A stretch of DNA of 64,000 bases from JBNAVY01 sp049700195 (GTDB lineage: Bacteria > Bacillota > Thermoanaerobacteria > Thermoanaerobacterales > Thermoanaerobacteraceae), in the NCBI GenBank assembly GCA_049700195.1, contig JBNAVY010000003.1:1-64000 (forward strand), written 5' to 3'. The first letter of the stretch is position 1, and every line of letters starts with the position of its first letter. The position numbers and the translations under genes were made by a program. The notes below the pieces were generated by a model. That model saw only the letters and a program-made list of their open reading frames with translations, had not been told where the DNA came from and ran no database searches. This document shows positions 24,421 through 32,734 of the stretch, one piece after another.

Positions 24421-25637
24421 AAAAAGTATTTATAATAGGTGGCGGCCCTGCAGGTATGATGGCTGCAATAGCTGCATCCAATAATAATAAAGATGTTACG
24501 ATATTTGAAAAAAATAATACATTAGGTAAAAAGCTGTTAATAACAGGTAAAGGTAGATGTAATATAACAAATGACTGCGAAAAAGAAGAATTTTTTGATA
24601 ATATACCAGGTAACGGAAAGTTTTTATACAGTTCTTTTTCAAAATTTTCCAATAAAGATTTAATTGCTTTTATGAATAATAATGGATTAAAAACTAAAAC
24701 TGAACGTGGTAAAAGGGTTTTCCCTATTTCAGATAAATCTTCTGATGTAAAAGAATTTTTTATAAAAATTCTAAATAAAAATAACGTAAAAATAAAGCTT
24801 AATACATCCGTAAGTGAAATAATATCTAAAAATAATGTTGTTGAAGGGATAATAGCAAATGACGAATTTTTACCTTGTGACAGCGTTATATTAACAACTG
24901 GTGGATTATCTTATCCAGTAACAGGCAGCACTGGTGATGGCTATAAAATAGCAGAAAAATTAGGTCATACGATAATAAAACAAAGACCTGCATTAGTCCC
25001 TCTGATTACACATGAAAATGTAAGAAGTCTTATGGGTCTTTCTTTAAAGAATGTTAAAGTAACAGCATATTCCGGAAATAAATTTATTAAAGATGAATTT
25101 GGCGAAATGCTGTTTACTCATTTTGGATTATCAGGTCCAGTAATTTTAACTTTAAGTCGTTATATATTAAAATATTTAGAAAAAGACAATGTAAAAATCC
25201 ATATTGACCTAAAGCCAGCCTTACCATTAGAAATTTTAGATAAAAGAATTTTAAGAGATTTTCAGAAATATATAAACAAAGATATAAAGAATGCTTTATC
25301 AGATTTACTTCCACAAACTCTTATACCTTACATAATAACCCTGTCTGGCATCGATAAAGAAAAAAAAATTAGAGATATCACTAAAAAAGAAAGATTGACA
25401 CTCCTATACATTATAAAAAATTTAACTTTTCATATAAAAGATTTAAGACCTATGCAAGAAGCTATAGTAACTGCTGGCGGCGTATCTATAAAAGAAATAG
25501 ATCCATCTACTTTAGAATCCAAAATTATAAAAGGACTTTTTTTTGCAGGAGAAATTATAGATGTAGATGGTTTAACAGGAGGCTTTAATCTTCAGATTGC
25601 TTTTTCTACAGGCTATGTAGCTGGAACAAATTCTTAA
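24417..25637 (+). CDS. HI0933/YhiN family NAD(P)/FAD-dependent oxidoreductase
   Basis: 406 residues. FAD-binding VFIIGGGPAGMMAAIAA (residues 3-19), then the family mark LGKKLLITGKGRCNITND (about 38-55). The middle has VILTTGGLSYPVTGSTGDGY, and the C-terminal GLFFAGEIIDVDGLTGGFNL closes the FAD site. The biological substrate is unknown. TTG 24417 follows AAGGAGCG and overlaps the phosphatase stop (TTGA). Confidence 0.93.
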   Translation: MKKVFIIGGGPAGMMAAIAASNNNKDVTIFEKNNTLGKKLLITGKGRCNITNDCEKEEFFDNIPGNGKFLYSSFSKFSNKDLIAFMNNNGLKTKTERGKRVFPISDKSSDVKEFFIKILNKNNVKIKLNTSVSEIISKNNVVEGIIANDEFLPCDSVILTTGGLSYPVTGSTGDGYKIAEKLGHTIIKQRPALVPLITHENVRSLMGLSLKNVKVTAYSGNKFIKDEFGEMLFTHFGLSGPVILTLSRYILKYLEKDNVKIHIDLKPALPLEILDKRILRDFQKYINKDIKNALSDLLPQTLIPYIITLSGIDKEKKIRDITKKERLTLLYIIKNLTFHIKDLRPMQEAIVTAGGVSIKEIDPSTLESKIIKGLFFAGEIIDVDGLTGGFNLQIAFSTGYVAGTNS

Positions 25638-25664
25638 AATGCGGGTTTTCCGCATTTTTTTTGT
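25636..25664 (+). terminator. Terminator after the HI0933-type gene
   Basis: AAATGCGG (25637-25644), loop GTTTT, CCGCATTT (25650-25657), then T-rich. Confidence 0.92.
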
Positions 25665-25701
25665 TTATTTGCATAATAATATAATTGAAAGGAGGATAAA
25701 A

Positions 25702-26160
25702 ATGGGTAAAAGAGTAAAAAGAAAAAAGTTAAATTATTTTAATGAAAATATAATAGCTGTGTTAATTTTTACTGGTCTTTTATTAATAGTATTAATACAA
25801 TTTCTTATGACGGATGATAATATTAGATCCGCGTTAAATATGACTGAAAAAAATGAAGGGATCAGTTTAAACACTTATTTATCAGAGAAAGGTTATGTCA
25901 CTATTGAAGTTATAGATAAAGAACAAGCAAAAAACTCATATATTTTAATAAATGGTGAGCCAATTGCAAATTTTACTAAAAAATTTGTAGAAATTGAAGT
26001 AAAACAAAATGAAATTTTAGAAATAGATAGCACAAAAGAATCAGAACCTATATATTTTAAAATAACGAACACATCGGATAATGTAATAGAACCCCAAAAG
26101 ACTACCATCATTTACACAGATAAAAACATTAAAAAAATTTGTATGGTTGTTTTAAAGTAA
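25702..26160 (+). CDS. Bitopic membrane protein of unknown function
   Basis: 152 residues: a strongly basic N-terminus (GKRVKRKKLNY), one membrane helix at about 17-37 (IIAVLIFTGLLLIVLIQFLM), and an external, Glu/Lys-rich domain of about 110 residues predicted mainly as beta strands (YVTIEVIDKEQ, YILINGEPIANFTKKFVEIE). ATG 25702 follows AAAGGAGG; the upstream in-frame ATG lies in the terminator region. I do not recognise a family. It lies before aroH-cmk. Confidence 0.75.
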   Translation: MGKRVKRKKLNYFNENIIAVLIFTGLLLIVLIQFLMTDDNIRSALNMTEKNEGISLNTYLSEKGYVTIEVIDKEQAKNSYILINGEPIANFTKKFVEIEVKQNEILEIDSTKESEPIYFKITNTSDNVIEPQKTTIIYTDKNIKKICMVVLK

Positions 26161-26166
26161 AATATA

Positions 26167-26195
26167 TTGTTATAAAAACAAATATACTATATAAT
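26167..26195 (+). promoter_or_regulatory. Sigma-A promoter of the aroH-cmk-plsC-ispH-rpsA operon
   Basis: TTGTTA (26167-26172), a 17-base spacer and a perfect TATAAT (26190-26195), 44 bases before the aroH start. Confidence 0.6.
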
Positions 26196-26238
26196 ATTTA
26201 AAAGAACAATTACCAAGATAAAGAAAGGAGAATGAACT

Positions 26239-26586
26239 ATTAAGGCTATAAGAGGAGCAATTACAACAGAAAATACTAAAATTCAAATTTCCCATGATAC
26301 TATAACCCTTATAGAAGAAATTATAAAAAATAATAATATTGACATAAATGATATCACAGCTATTTTTTTTAGTACAACAAAAGATATTAATAAAATATAT
26401 CCAGCTGAGGCTGTTAGGCAATATGGCATTACTTCTGTACCCATGATGTGTTTTCAAGAAATGGATGTTGAAAATAGTCTTAAAAAATGTATAAGAGTAA
26501 TTATGTTTGTAAATTTTACAGAAGAAAAAAAAATAAAGCACATATATCTAAAAGATGCTAAAAATTTACGACCAGATTTAATTTGA
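26239..26586 (+). CDS. aroH: Chorismate mutase AroH type, with apparent ATT start codon
   Basis: 115 residues, monofunctional chorismate mutase of the B. subtilis AroH fold. KAIRGAITTE (active-site Arg near residue 5), YPAEAVRQYG, CFQEMDVENSLKKCIRVIM (catalytic Glu and Arg) and the C-terminal LRPDLI align along the whole family. The frame has a TGA at 26233-26235 and no ATG, GTG or TTG before residue 68. ATT 26239-26241 lies eight bases after GGAG 26227-26230, exactly where the start belongs. A real ATT start or a G-to-T sequence error are the two explanations. Start-codon-based gene finders would miss this gene. Confidence 0.85.
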   Translation: MKAIRGAITTENTKIQISHDTITLIEEIIKNNNIDINDITAIFFSTTKDINKIYPAEAVRQYGITSVPMMCFQEMDVENSLKKCIRVIMFVNFTEEKKIKHIYLKDAKNLRPDLI

Positions 26587-26595
26587 GGTGATATA

Positions 26596-27252
26596 ATGAC
26601 AATTAAAATAGCTATTGACGGGCCTGCAGGAGCTGGTAAAAGTACTATTGCAAAAAAACTTGCAGATTTATTAGGTTATATATACATTGATACAGGATCA
26701 ATGTATAGAGCGATTACATATAAAGTTTTAAAAGAAAAAATTGATATAAATGATGAAAATGAAGTTTACTCAAAAATCGTAAATTCAAATATATATTTTG
26801 AAAAAAATAAAATATTCTTAGATAATATTGATATTACTGATGAAATCCGAAAACCATATATAAATGACCATGTGTCAAATATATCTAAAATAAAAAAAAT
26901 ACGTGAAATACTTGTAAAAAAGCAGCAAGATATGGCTTTCAAAAATAATGTTGTAATGGATGGCAGAGATATTGGAAGTGTAGTACTTCCTGATGCACAA
27001 TACAAATTTTTTTTAACTGCATCTTTATCCGTAAGAGCAAAAAGGAGATACAATGAATTAAAAAGTAAAAAATTTAATGTTGAATATGACAAAGTTCTTA
27101 AAGAAATTGAAGAGAGAGATATTAATGATTCTACAAGAGATATAGCTCCGCTTATTATATCAAAAGATGCAATTGTTATAGATACATCTGATTTAACAAT
27201 AGATGAAGTTATAAATAAAATATATAAAATTATAAAAGAAAATGAAAACTAA
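26596..27252 (+). CDS. cmk: Cytidylate kinase
   Basis: 218 residues, phosphorylates CMP/dCMP. The P-loop GPAGAGKSTIAKKLA (residues 9-23), IDTGSMYRAITYKVL (about 32-46), VMDGRDIGSVVLPDAQYKFF and RRYNELKSK are all typical. ATG 26596 follows GAGGTGAT right after aroH. cmk-plsC-ispH-rpsA is a widespread Clostridial cluster. Confidence 0.96.
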   Translation: MTIKIAIDGPAGAGKSTIAKKLADLLGYIYIDTGSMYRAITYKVLKEKIDINDENEVYSKIVNSNIYFEKNKIFLDNIDITDEIRKPYINDHVSNISKIKKIREILVKKQQDMAFKNNVVMDGRDIGSVVLPDAQYKFFLTASLSVRAKRRYNELKSKKFNVEYDKVLKEIEERDINDSTRDIAPLIISKDAIVIDTSDLTIDEVINKIYKIIKENEN

Positions 27253-27264
27253 AGGGGAAATCTT

Positions 27265-27843
27265 ATGTTTTATTATTTTGCTAAATATATTGTATTAGCA
27301 ATTATAAAAATAATATTCAGAATAAAGGTTGAAGGTATTCAAAATATACCTGAAAAAGGTCCAATTATAATATGCCCAAATCATATAAGTCTTTTAGATC
27401 CTCCAGTTATTGGAGCCTTAATTAACAGGAGAGTTTATTTTATGGCAAAAGCAGAATTATATAAGAACCCCATATTGGGCTTCTTATTAAAAAAGGGGTT
27501 AGGTGCTTTCCCTGTAAAACGTGGGACAGCAGATTTTTCAGCAATAAAAACCGCATTATCTTATTTAAAAAAAGGTCAAGCTGTTGGAATTTTTCCTGAG
27601 GGTACAAGGAGTAAAAATGGTAAATTGAAAGATGCGGAAGCAGGAGTTTCTCTTTTGGCGATAAAAAGCCGTGCTTTAGTAATACCAATTGGTATTAGTG
27701 GCAAATATGGATTATTTTCAAAAATTAATATAAGAATTGGCAAACCTTTAAGTTTTGATAAATATTATGAAAACAGGCCTTCTCAAAAAGACCTGGAGTC
27801 GATTGGAAAAGAAATAATGGATGAAATATCAAAACTTATATAG
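27265..27843 (+). CDS. plsC: 1-acyl-sn-glycerol-3-phosphate acyltransferase
   Basis: 192 residues, membrane-bound PlsC family. An N-terminal hydrophobic stretch precedes the catalytic NHISLLDPP (HX4D, about residues 39-47), then GAFPVKRGTAD and FPEGTRSKNGKL (about 108-119), which bind the glycerol phosphate. It makes phosphatidic acid from lysophosphatidate. ATG 27265, 12 bases after cmk. Confidence 0.94.
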   Translation: MFYYFAKYIVLAIIKIIFRIKVEGIQNIPEKGPIIICPNHISLLDPPVIGALINRRVYFMAKAELYKNPILGFLLKKGLGAFPVKRGTADFSAIKTALSYLKKGQAVGIFPEGTRSKNGKLKDAEAGVSLLAIKSRALVIPIGISGKYGLFSKINIRIGKPLSFDKYYENRPSQKDLESIGKEIMDEISKLI

Positions 27844-27853
27844 GAGGTTTAAT

Positions 27854-28708
27854 ATGAATATTTTTATAGCAGAAAATGCCGGATTTTGTTTTGGGGTTAA
27901 AAGAGCAGTTGAGATTGCTTATAATGAAATAATAAAAAACTCAGATAATAATATATATTCCTTGGGTGAATTAATTCATAATCCTCAAGTTGTTGAAGAT
28001 TTATCAGAAAAAGGTGTAAAACATATTGAAGAAATTGATATTGAAAAACTAAAACCTGGTGACAAAATAATTATTCGTACACATGGAATTTCTAAATTAC
28101 TATATAATAGGTTAAAAGAAAAAAATGTTAAAATAATTGACGTTACATGTCCTTTTGTAAAAAAAGTACAGGATATTGTAAATGATTACCATTTAAAAGG
28201 ATATAATATAATCATTATTGGAGATAAAACTCATCCAGAGGTTCAAGGTGTAAATGGATGGTGTGATAATTCTGCTTATGTGGTTAATAGTATAGATGAG
28301 GCTTTAAACATTTCAGAAATAGAAAAAGGTTGTGTAGTTGCACAAACAACAATTACAGAAGAAATGTGGCAAAATATAATATCAATCTTAAATAATAAAA
28401 TAAAAGAACCTGTATATTTTAATACAATTTGTGATGCTACGCAAAAAAGGCAGAAAGCCGCTTATGAGTTATCACAAAAAGTTGATACAATTATAGTTAT
28501 AGGTGGCAAAAACAGCTCTAATACACAAAAATTAAAAAAAATATGTGAAAAAAACTGTAATAAAACATATCATATAGAAAAACTCGAAGAAATTAATTAC
28601 AATATGATTAAAGATAGTAATAATATTGGAATAACAGCAGGGGCTTCAACTCCAGATTATCTTATAGACGAAGTAGTATCAAAAATAAAGCTTCTTAGAA
28701 AGGATTGA
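27854..28708 (+). CDS. ispH: 4-hydroxy-3-methylbut-2-enyl diphosphate reductase
   Basis: 284 residues, last enzyme of the MEP isoprenoid pathway, with one 3Fe-4S/4Fe-4S cluster. The three cluster cysteines are in AGFCFGVKRAVE (Cys12 region), DVTCPFVKKVQ and FNTICDATQKRQ. GITAGASTPDYLIDEV near the end is the family signature. ATG 27854 follows TAGGAGG. Several Clostridia have IspH fused to ribosomal protein S1; here the two are separate genes four codons apart or less. Confidence 0.96.
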   Translation: MNIFIAENAGFCFGVKRAVEIAYNEIIKNSDNNIYSLGELIHNPQVVEDLSEKGVKHIEEIDIEKLKPGDKIIIRTHGISKLLYNRLKEKNVKIIDVTCPFVKKVQDIVNDYHLKGYNIIIIGDKTHPEVQGVNGWCDNSAYVVNSIDEALNISEIEKGCVVAQTTITEEMWQNIISILNNKIKEPVYFNTICDATQKRQKAAYELSQKVDTIIVIGGKNSSNTQKLKKICEKNCNKTYHIEKLEEINYNMIKDSNNIGITAGASTPDYLIDEVVSKIKLLRKD

Positions 28709-28713
28709 TATAA

Positions 28714-29811
28714 ATGAGTAATTTTATGGAAGATTATAATTTTATAAATATTCATACTGGCGATATAGTCAAAGGAAAAATAATACGTGTATCTGATGAT
28801 GGAATTATCGCAGATATAGGTTATAAATCAGATGCATTTGTTCCAAAAAATGAATTAGTTTTAAACACATCAAAAAATATTAAAGAATATTTTAATGTAG
28901 GTGACATAATTGATCTTTATATTGAAAAAAAAGAAAATGAAGATGGTAATGTTTTAGCATCAAAAGTTCTTGCAGATAAAGAAGTAGCTAAAGAAAAAAT
29001 CCAAAAGGCGTTTAACGATGGCGAAGTAGTAGAAGGTGAAATAATTGAAGTAGTAAAAAGTGGTGTTATAGCTTCTATATTTGGAGTAAAAGCTTTTATA
29101 CCTGCTTCTTTGTTATCATTACATTATGTGAAGGATTTAAATGAATATATAGGTAAGACTCTAAAACTTAAAATAATAGAATTTATACCAGATAAAAAAT
29201 TAATTGCATCACACAAAGCCGTTTTAGAATTAGAGCGAAAAGAGAAAAAAGAACAACTTTTTAAAAGCATTAAAGAAGGAGATACAATAAATGGTATTGT
29301 AAAAAACATTGTTGATTATGGTGCATTTATTGATATAGGGGGTTTTGATGCTTTTCTTCCTATCAGCGAAATGAGCTGGGGGAAAATTAAAAAACCTGAT
29401 GAAATTATAAAGATTGGTGACAATGTTTCAGTATATATATTAAATATAGATAAAGAAAAAAACAAGATAACTTTAAGTTTAAAAAATATTCTGCAAGATC
29501 CATGGATAGATGTAGAAAATAAATATCATGTTGGTGATGTACTAAAGGCAACAATAAGCAATATTACTACTTTTGGTATTTTTGCAACTTTAGAAGCAGG
29601 TATAGATGGTCTAATATACAAAAATAATTTAGAAAATAATATTAAAGATTATAAAGTAGAAAATTCTATACAGGTAGAAATTTTATCAATAGACATTAAT
29701 AAACGTAAAATAAGTTTAAAAGAAGTACCTCCAGTAGAAGATATTCCAGAATTAGATACTCAAAAATTGAATATTACAATTGGAGATATTATAAATAAAA
29801 ATAATTTATAA
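28714..29811 (+). CDS. rpsA: 30S ribosomal protein S1 homologue (four S1 domains)
   Basis: 365 residues with four S1 RNA-binding repeats at roughly 14-82, 100-168, 187-258 and 270-340. Each opens with GDIVKGKI-like and carries the GAFIDIGG or GVIASIFG strand (the third is the best match, VDYGAFIDIGGFDAFLP). It is shorter than the six-domain proteobacterial S1, as is normal in Firmicutes. It helps mRNA binding. It follows ispH by five bases. Confidence 0.92.
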   Translation: MSNFMEDYNFINIHTGDIVKGKIIRVSDDGIIADIGYKSDAFVPKNELVLNTSKNIKEYFNVGDIIDLYIEKKENEDGNVLASKVLADKEVAKEKIQKAFNDGEVVEGEIIEVVKSGVIASIFGVKAFIPASLLSLHYVKDLNEYIGKTLKLKIIEFIPDKKLIASHKAVLELERKEKKEQLFKSIKEGDTINGIVKNIVDYGAFIDIGGFDAFLPISEMSWGKIKKPDEIIKIGDNVSVYILNIDKEKNKITLSLKNILQDPWIDVENKYHVGDVLKATISNITTFGIFATLEAGIDGLIYKNNLENNIKDYKVENSIQVEILSIDINKRKISLKEVPPVEDIPELDTQKLNITIGDIINKNNL

Positions 29812-29828
29812 CTGTCATGTAAAAAACC

Positions 29829-29856
29829 TTGACAAAAGATAAAAATCTGATAAAAT
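29829..29856 (+). promoter_or_regulatory. Sigma-A promoter of speD
   Basis: A perfect TTGACA (29829-29834), 16-base spacer, TAAAAT (29851-29856). The best housekeeping promoter on this strand. It leaves a leader of about 42 bases. Confidence 0.8.
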
Positions 29857-29905
29857 TTATATCATTGAATGTATACATTATTTAATAAGGAGGCACGATA
29901 ACAGA

Positions 29906-30280
29906 ATGAATGCTTTGGGACGCCATATATTGGCAGAAATTTATGGGTGCGATAATAATATTTTAGACAATCATGAAGTTATTGAAGACATAATGGTACA
30001 ATCAGCTATAGTGACAGGTGCGGAAATACGTGAAGTTGCTTTCCATAAATTTAGCCCCCAGGGCGTGAGCGGAGTTGTGGTGATATCTGAATCGCATATA
30101 ACAATTCATACTTGGCCCGAACTAGGCTATGCCGCAGTTGATGTATTTACTTGTGGAGATGACGTTAATCCGTGGGATGCCTGTAATTATATAGCTAAAA
30201 TGCTAAAGGCTACAAATATGACCGCTACTGAAGTAAAACGCGGAGTTTTTGAAAAACCTGTTCAGGTTGTAAATTTATAA
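29906..30280 (+). CDS. speD: S-adenosylmethionine decarboxylase proenzyme
   Basis: 124 residues, makes decarboxylated AdoMet for SpeE. REVAFHKFSPQGVSGVVVIS leads into ESHITIHTWPE, where the Glu-Ser bond is cut to produce the pyruvoyl group; YAAVDVFTCG follows. ATG 29906 lies 12 bases from GGAGG, longer than usual. The gene is richer in G+C than its neighbours: my hand count of 29941-30240 gives about 40 %, against 28 % for a line of cheR. Codons such as GCG, CCC, CGC and GTG are used, which may reflect acquisition or strong sequence constraint. It stands alone between its own promoter and a terminator. Confidence 0.95.
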   Translation: MNALGRHILAEIYGCDNNILDNHEVIEDIMVQSAIVTGAEIREVAFHKFSPQGVSGVVVISESHITIHTWPELGYAAVDVFTCGDDVNPWDACNYIAKMLKATNMTATEVKRGVFEKPVQVVNL

Positions 30281-30373
30281 TATATAAAAATATTCTTGTA
30301 TATTTTATTTTATTTTGTAAATAATACTAATGAACCTCACAAATACATTGAGACCCCTTTACATCATTATTTT

Positions 30374-30395
30374 GTGGCTTTATAGCCACTTTTTT
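30374..30395 (+). terminator. Terminator after speD
   Basis: GTGGCT (30374-30379), loop TTAT, AGCCAC (30384-30389), then six T. Confidence 0.88.
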
Positions 30396-30419
30396 ATATA
30401 TTACAAGAGGTGAACTAAT

Positions 30420-31217
30420 TTGGTAGGCTACGAAGATTTTGTAAAAGAAGTATATAAATTAACTGGTATAGATTTATCTTTATATAAAGAAAAACAAATG
30501 AAGCGTCGGATAGATTCTCTTATTTCAGGTTACAAATTAAAATCTTATGATGAATATATTGAACAAATTACCAAAAATAAAAACCTGTATAATGAGTTTT
30601 TAAAGTATATAACTATTAATGTAACTGAATTTTTTAGAAATCCAGGTCAATGGGAAATATTAGAGAAAGAAATATTACCTAAAATAGTTAAAAAGAATTT
30701 TAAAATATGGAGTGCAGCATGTTCTACAGGTGAAGAACCTTATTCAATAGCAATGCTTATGACTAATTTTATTGACCTTGATAAAATAACTATTTTAGCT
30801 ACAGATATAGATGAAACCGTTTTAGATAAAGCTAAAAAAGGTATTTATAATATTGAAAATATCAAAAAAGTTCCAAAACATTTTGTAGATAAATATTTTA
30901 TAAAATATGATGAAAAATCAATGCAAATCAAAGCTGAAATTAGAAATAAAATTAATTTTCAAAAACATGACTTACTAAATGATAAATATCCTGAAAATAT
31001 CGATTTGTTAATATGCAGAAATGTAATGATTTATTTTAATGATGTGGCTAAAGACAGAATATATAAAAAATTTTATGATTCTTTAAACAATGATGGTATA
31101 TTTTTTGTTGGCAGTACTGAACAAATAATTTTACCATACAGATATAATTTTGAACCTTTAAAAACATTTTTTTATAAAAAGTTAACTAATAAAAATTTCA
31201 TTTCAGAAAAAACGTAA
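30420..31217 (+). CDS. cheR: CheR-type protein-glutamate O-methyltransferase
   Basis: 265 residues: an N-terminal helical CheR domain (residues 1-70) and an AdoMet-binding domain with NVTEFFRNPGQWE (about 76-88), WSAACSTGEEPYSIAML (about 98-114), ATDID and DLLICRNVMIYF. TTG 30420 follows AGAGGTGAA. It methylates chemoreceptors in the usual case, but no other chemotaxis gene is in the window, so it may be an orphan acting on distant receptors. Confidence 0.92.
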   Translation: MVGYEDFVKEVYKLTGIDLSLYKEKQMKRRIDSLISGYKLKSYDEYIEQITKNKNLYNEFLKYITINVTEFFRNPGQWEILEKEILPKIVKKNFKIWSAACSTGEEPYSIAMLMTNFIDLDKITILATDIDETVLDKAKKGIYNIENIKKVPKHFVDKYFIKYDEKSMQIKAEIRNKINFQKHDLLNDKYPENIDLLICRNVMIYFNDVAKDRIYKKFYDSLNNDGIFFVGSTEQIILPYRYNFEPLKTFFYKKLTNKNFISEKT

Positions 31218-31247
31218 ATTATACATAGAAAGAAGGTTAAAATTTTA

Positions 31248-32660
31248 ATGGAAAAAAATATTGTAAGTATTTCAGAACAAGATTTACTTAAGCAGAGTAA
31301 AATAATGAACGAAATAGCTGATTTAAACAAAAATAAATTGCCTAAATACCATATTGAAACTTACGGATGCCAGATGAATGTACATGATTCTGAAAAACTT
31401 GCAGGTATGCTGGAAAAAATGGGATATACTTTTACAGATAATATTGCTGATGCCAATATAATACTTTTTAATACCTGTGCTGTAAGAGAGCATGCTGAAA
31501 TACGTGTATTAGGCAGAGTATCCCAATTAAAAGAGCTAAAAAAGCATAAGCCTGATACTATAATTGGAATATCGGGCTGTATGATGCAGCAAAAAGAAAT
31601 CGTACAGAAAATAAAAAATAAATATCCATATGTAGATATTGTATTTGGCACTCATAATATATATAAACTTCCAGAACTGATTCATATGTCTTTAAAATCA
31701 AAATCAACTGTTTTTGATATAGTTGATGACACAAACAATGTTGTTGAAAATTTACCTGTAAAAAGATCTGATAAATTGAAAGCATGGGTAAATATAATAT
31801 ATGGGTGTAATAATTTTTGTACTTATTGCATAGTACCATATGTAAGGGGAAGGGAGAAAAGCAGAAGACCTGAAGATATTATTGCAGAAATTGAAAAACT
31901 AGCAGATGAAGGAACAAAAGAAATAACCCTGTTGGGACAAAATGTAAATTCATATGGAAATGATCTGAAAGAAGATATAAATTTTGCAAAATTGCTTTAT
32001 ATGGTAAATGATATAAATGGCATAGAAAGAATAAGATTTATGACGTCAAATCCTAAAGATATTTCAGATGAACTTATATATGCAATGAGGGATTTAGATA
32101 AAGTATGCGAACATTTACACCTTCCAATTCAATCTGGCAGTAATAAAATTTTAGATAAAATGAACAGGAAGTATACTAAAGAAAAATATCTTGAAATTGT
32201 TGAAAAATTAAGGAGAAATATACCTGATATTACCATAACAACTGATATAATAGTAGGTTTCCCCGGAGAAACGGATACTGATTTTAATGAAACCATTGAT
32301 ATTGTAAAAAATGTCCGTTTTGATGCTGCCTATACATTTATTTATTCTAAAAGATCAGGTACAATAGCTTCTAAATTACCTGAACAGATTGATGAAAAAA
32401 CAAAACACAAACGTTTAGAAGAACTAATAGAATTACAAAATAAAATAAGCATAGAAGAAAATGAAAAATTAAAAGGCAGGATTCTTGAAGTTTTAGTTGA
32501 AGGTATAAGTAAAAGAGACAAAAATAAATTAACAGGAAGAACGCGAACTAATAAAATTGTTCACTTTGATGGTAGCCCAGATTTAATAGGTAGTTTATTA
32601 AATGTAAAAATAAAACAAACAAAAGCTTGGACTATGCAAGGAGAAATAATAAATAATTAA
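31248..32660 (+). CDS. miaB: tRNA-2-methylthio-N6-dimethylallyladenosine synthase
   Basis: 470 residues, radical-SAM methylthiotransferase. The N-terminal UPF0004 domain has the auxiliary-cluster cysteines (ETYGCQMNVHDSE, NTCAVREHAE, SGCMMQQKE). The radical-SAM motif is YGCNNFCTYCIVPYVRGRE (about 190-208) and a C-terminal TRAM domain closes it. It modifies i6A37 made by MiaA, whose gene is also here (37226). RimO at 54455 is its paralogue for ribosomal protein S12. Confidence 0.96.
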   Translation: MEKNIVSISEQDLLKQSKIMNEIADLNKNKLPKYHIETYGCQMNVHDSEKLAGMLEKMGYTFTDNIADANIILFNTCAVREHAEIRVLGRVSQLKELKKHKPDTIIGISGCMMQQKEIVQKIKNKYPYVDIVFGTHNIYKLPELIHMSLKSKSTVFDIVDDTNNVVENLPVKRSDKLKAWVNIIYGCNNFCTYCIVPYVRGREKSRRPEDIIAEIEKLADEGTKEITLLGQNVNSYGNDLKEDINFAKLLYMVNDINGIERIRFMTSNPKDISDELIYAMRDLDKVCEHLHLPIQSGSNKILDKMNRKYTKEKYLEIVEKLRRNIPDITITTDIIVGFPGETDTDFNETIDIVKNVRFDAAYTFIYSKRSGTIASKLPEQIDEKTKHKRLEELIELQNKISIEENEKLKGRILEVLVEGISKRDKNKLTGRTRTNKIVHFDGSPDLIGSLLNVKIKQTKAWTMQGEIINN

Positions 32661-32669
32661 TATGTTTAC

Positions 32670-32702
32670 AAAATGCGCACCTATATAGGTACGCATTTTT
32701 AT
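32670..32702 (+). terminator. Terminator after miaB
   Basis: AAATGCG-cACCTA / TAGGTA-CGCATTT hairpin (32671-32697) followed by T. It partly serves as upstream flank of the mutS promoter. Confidence 0.85.
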
Positions 32703-32710
32703 GGTATAAT
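32702..32710 (+). promoter_or_regulatory. Extended -10 promoter of mutS
   Basis: TGGTATAAT (32702-32710), TGn plus a perfect TATAAT, immediately after the miaB terminator, with no recognisable -35. This is the same layout as at cca (4162). Confidence 0.55.
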
Positions 32711-32734
32711 ATATAAAGTCGGAGGTGCAAAATT

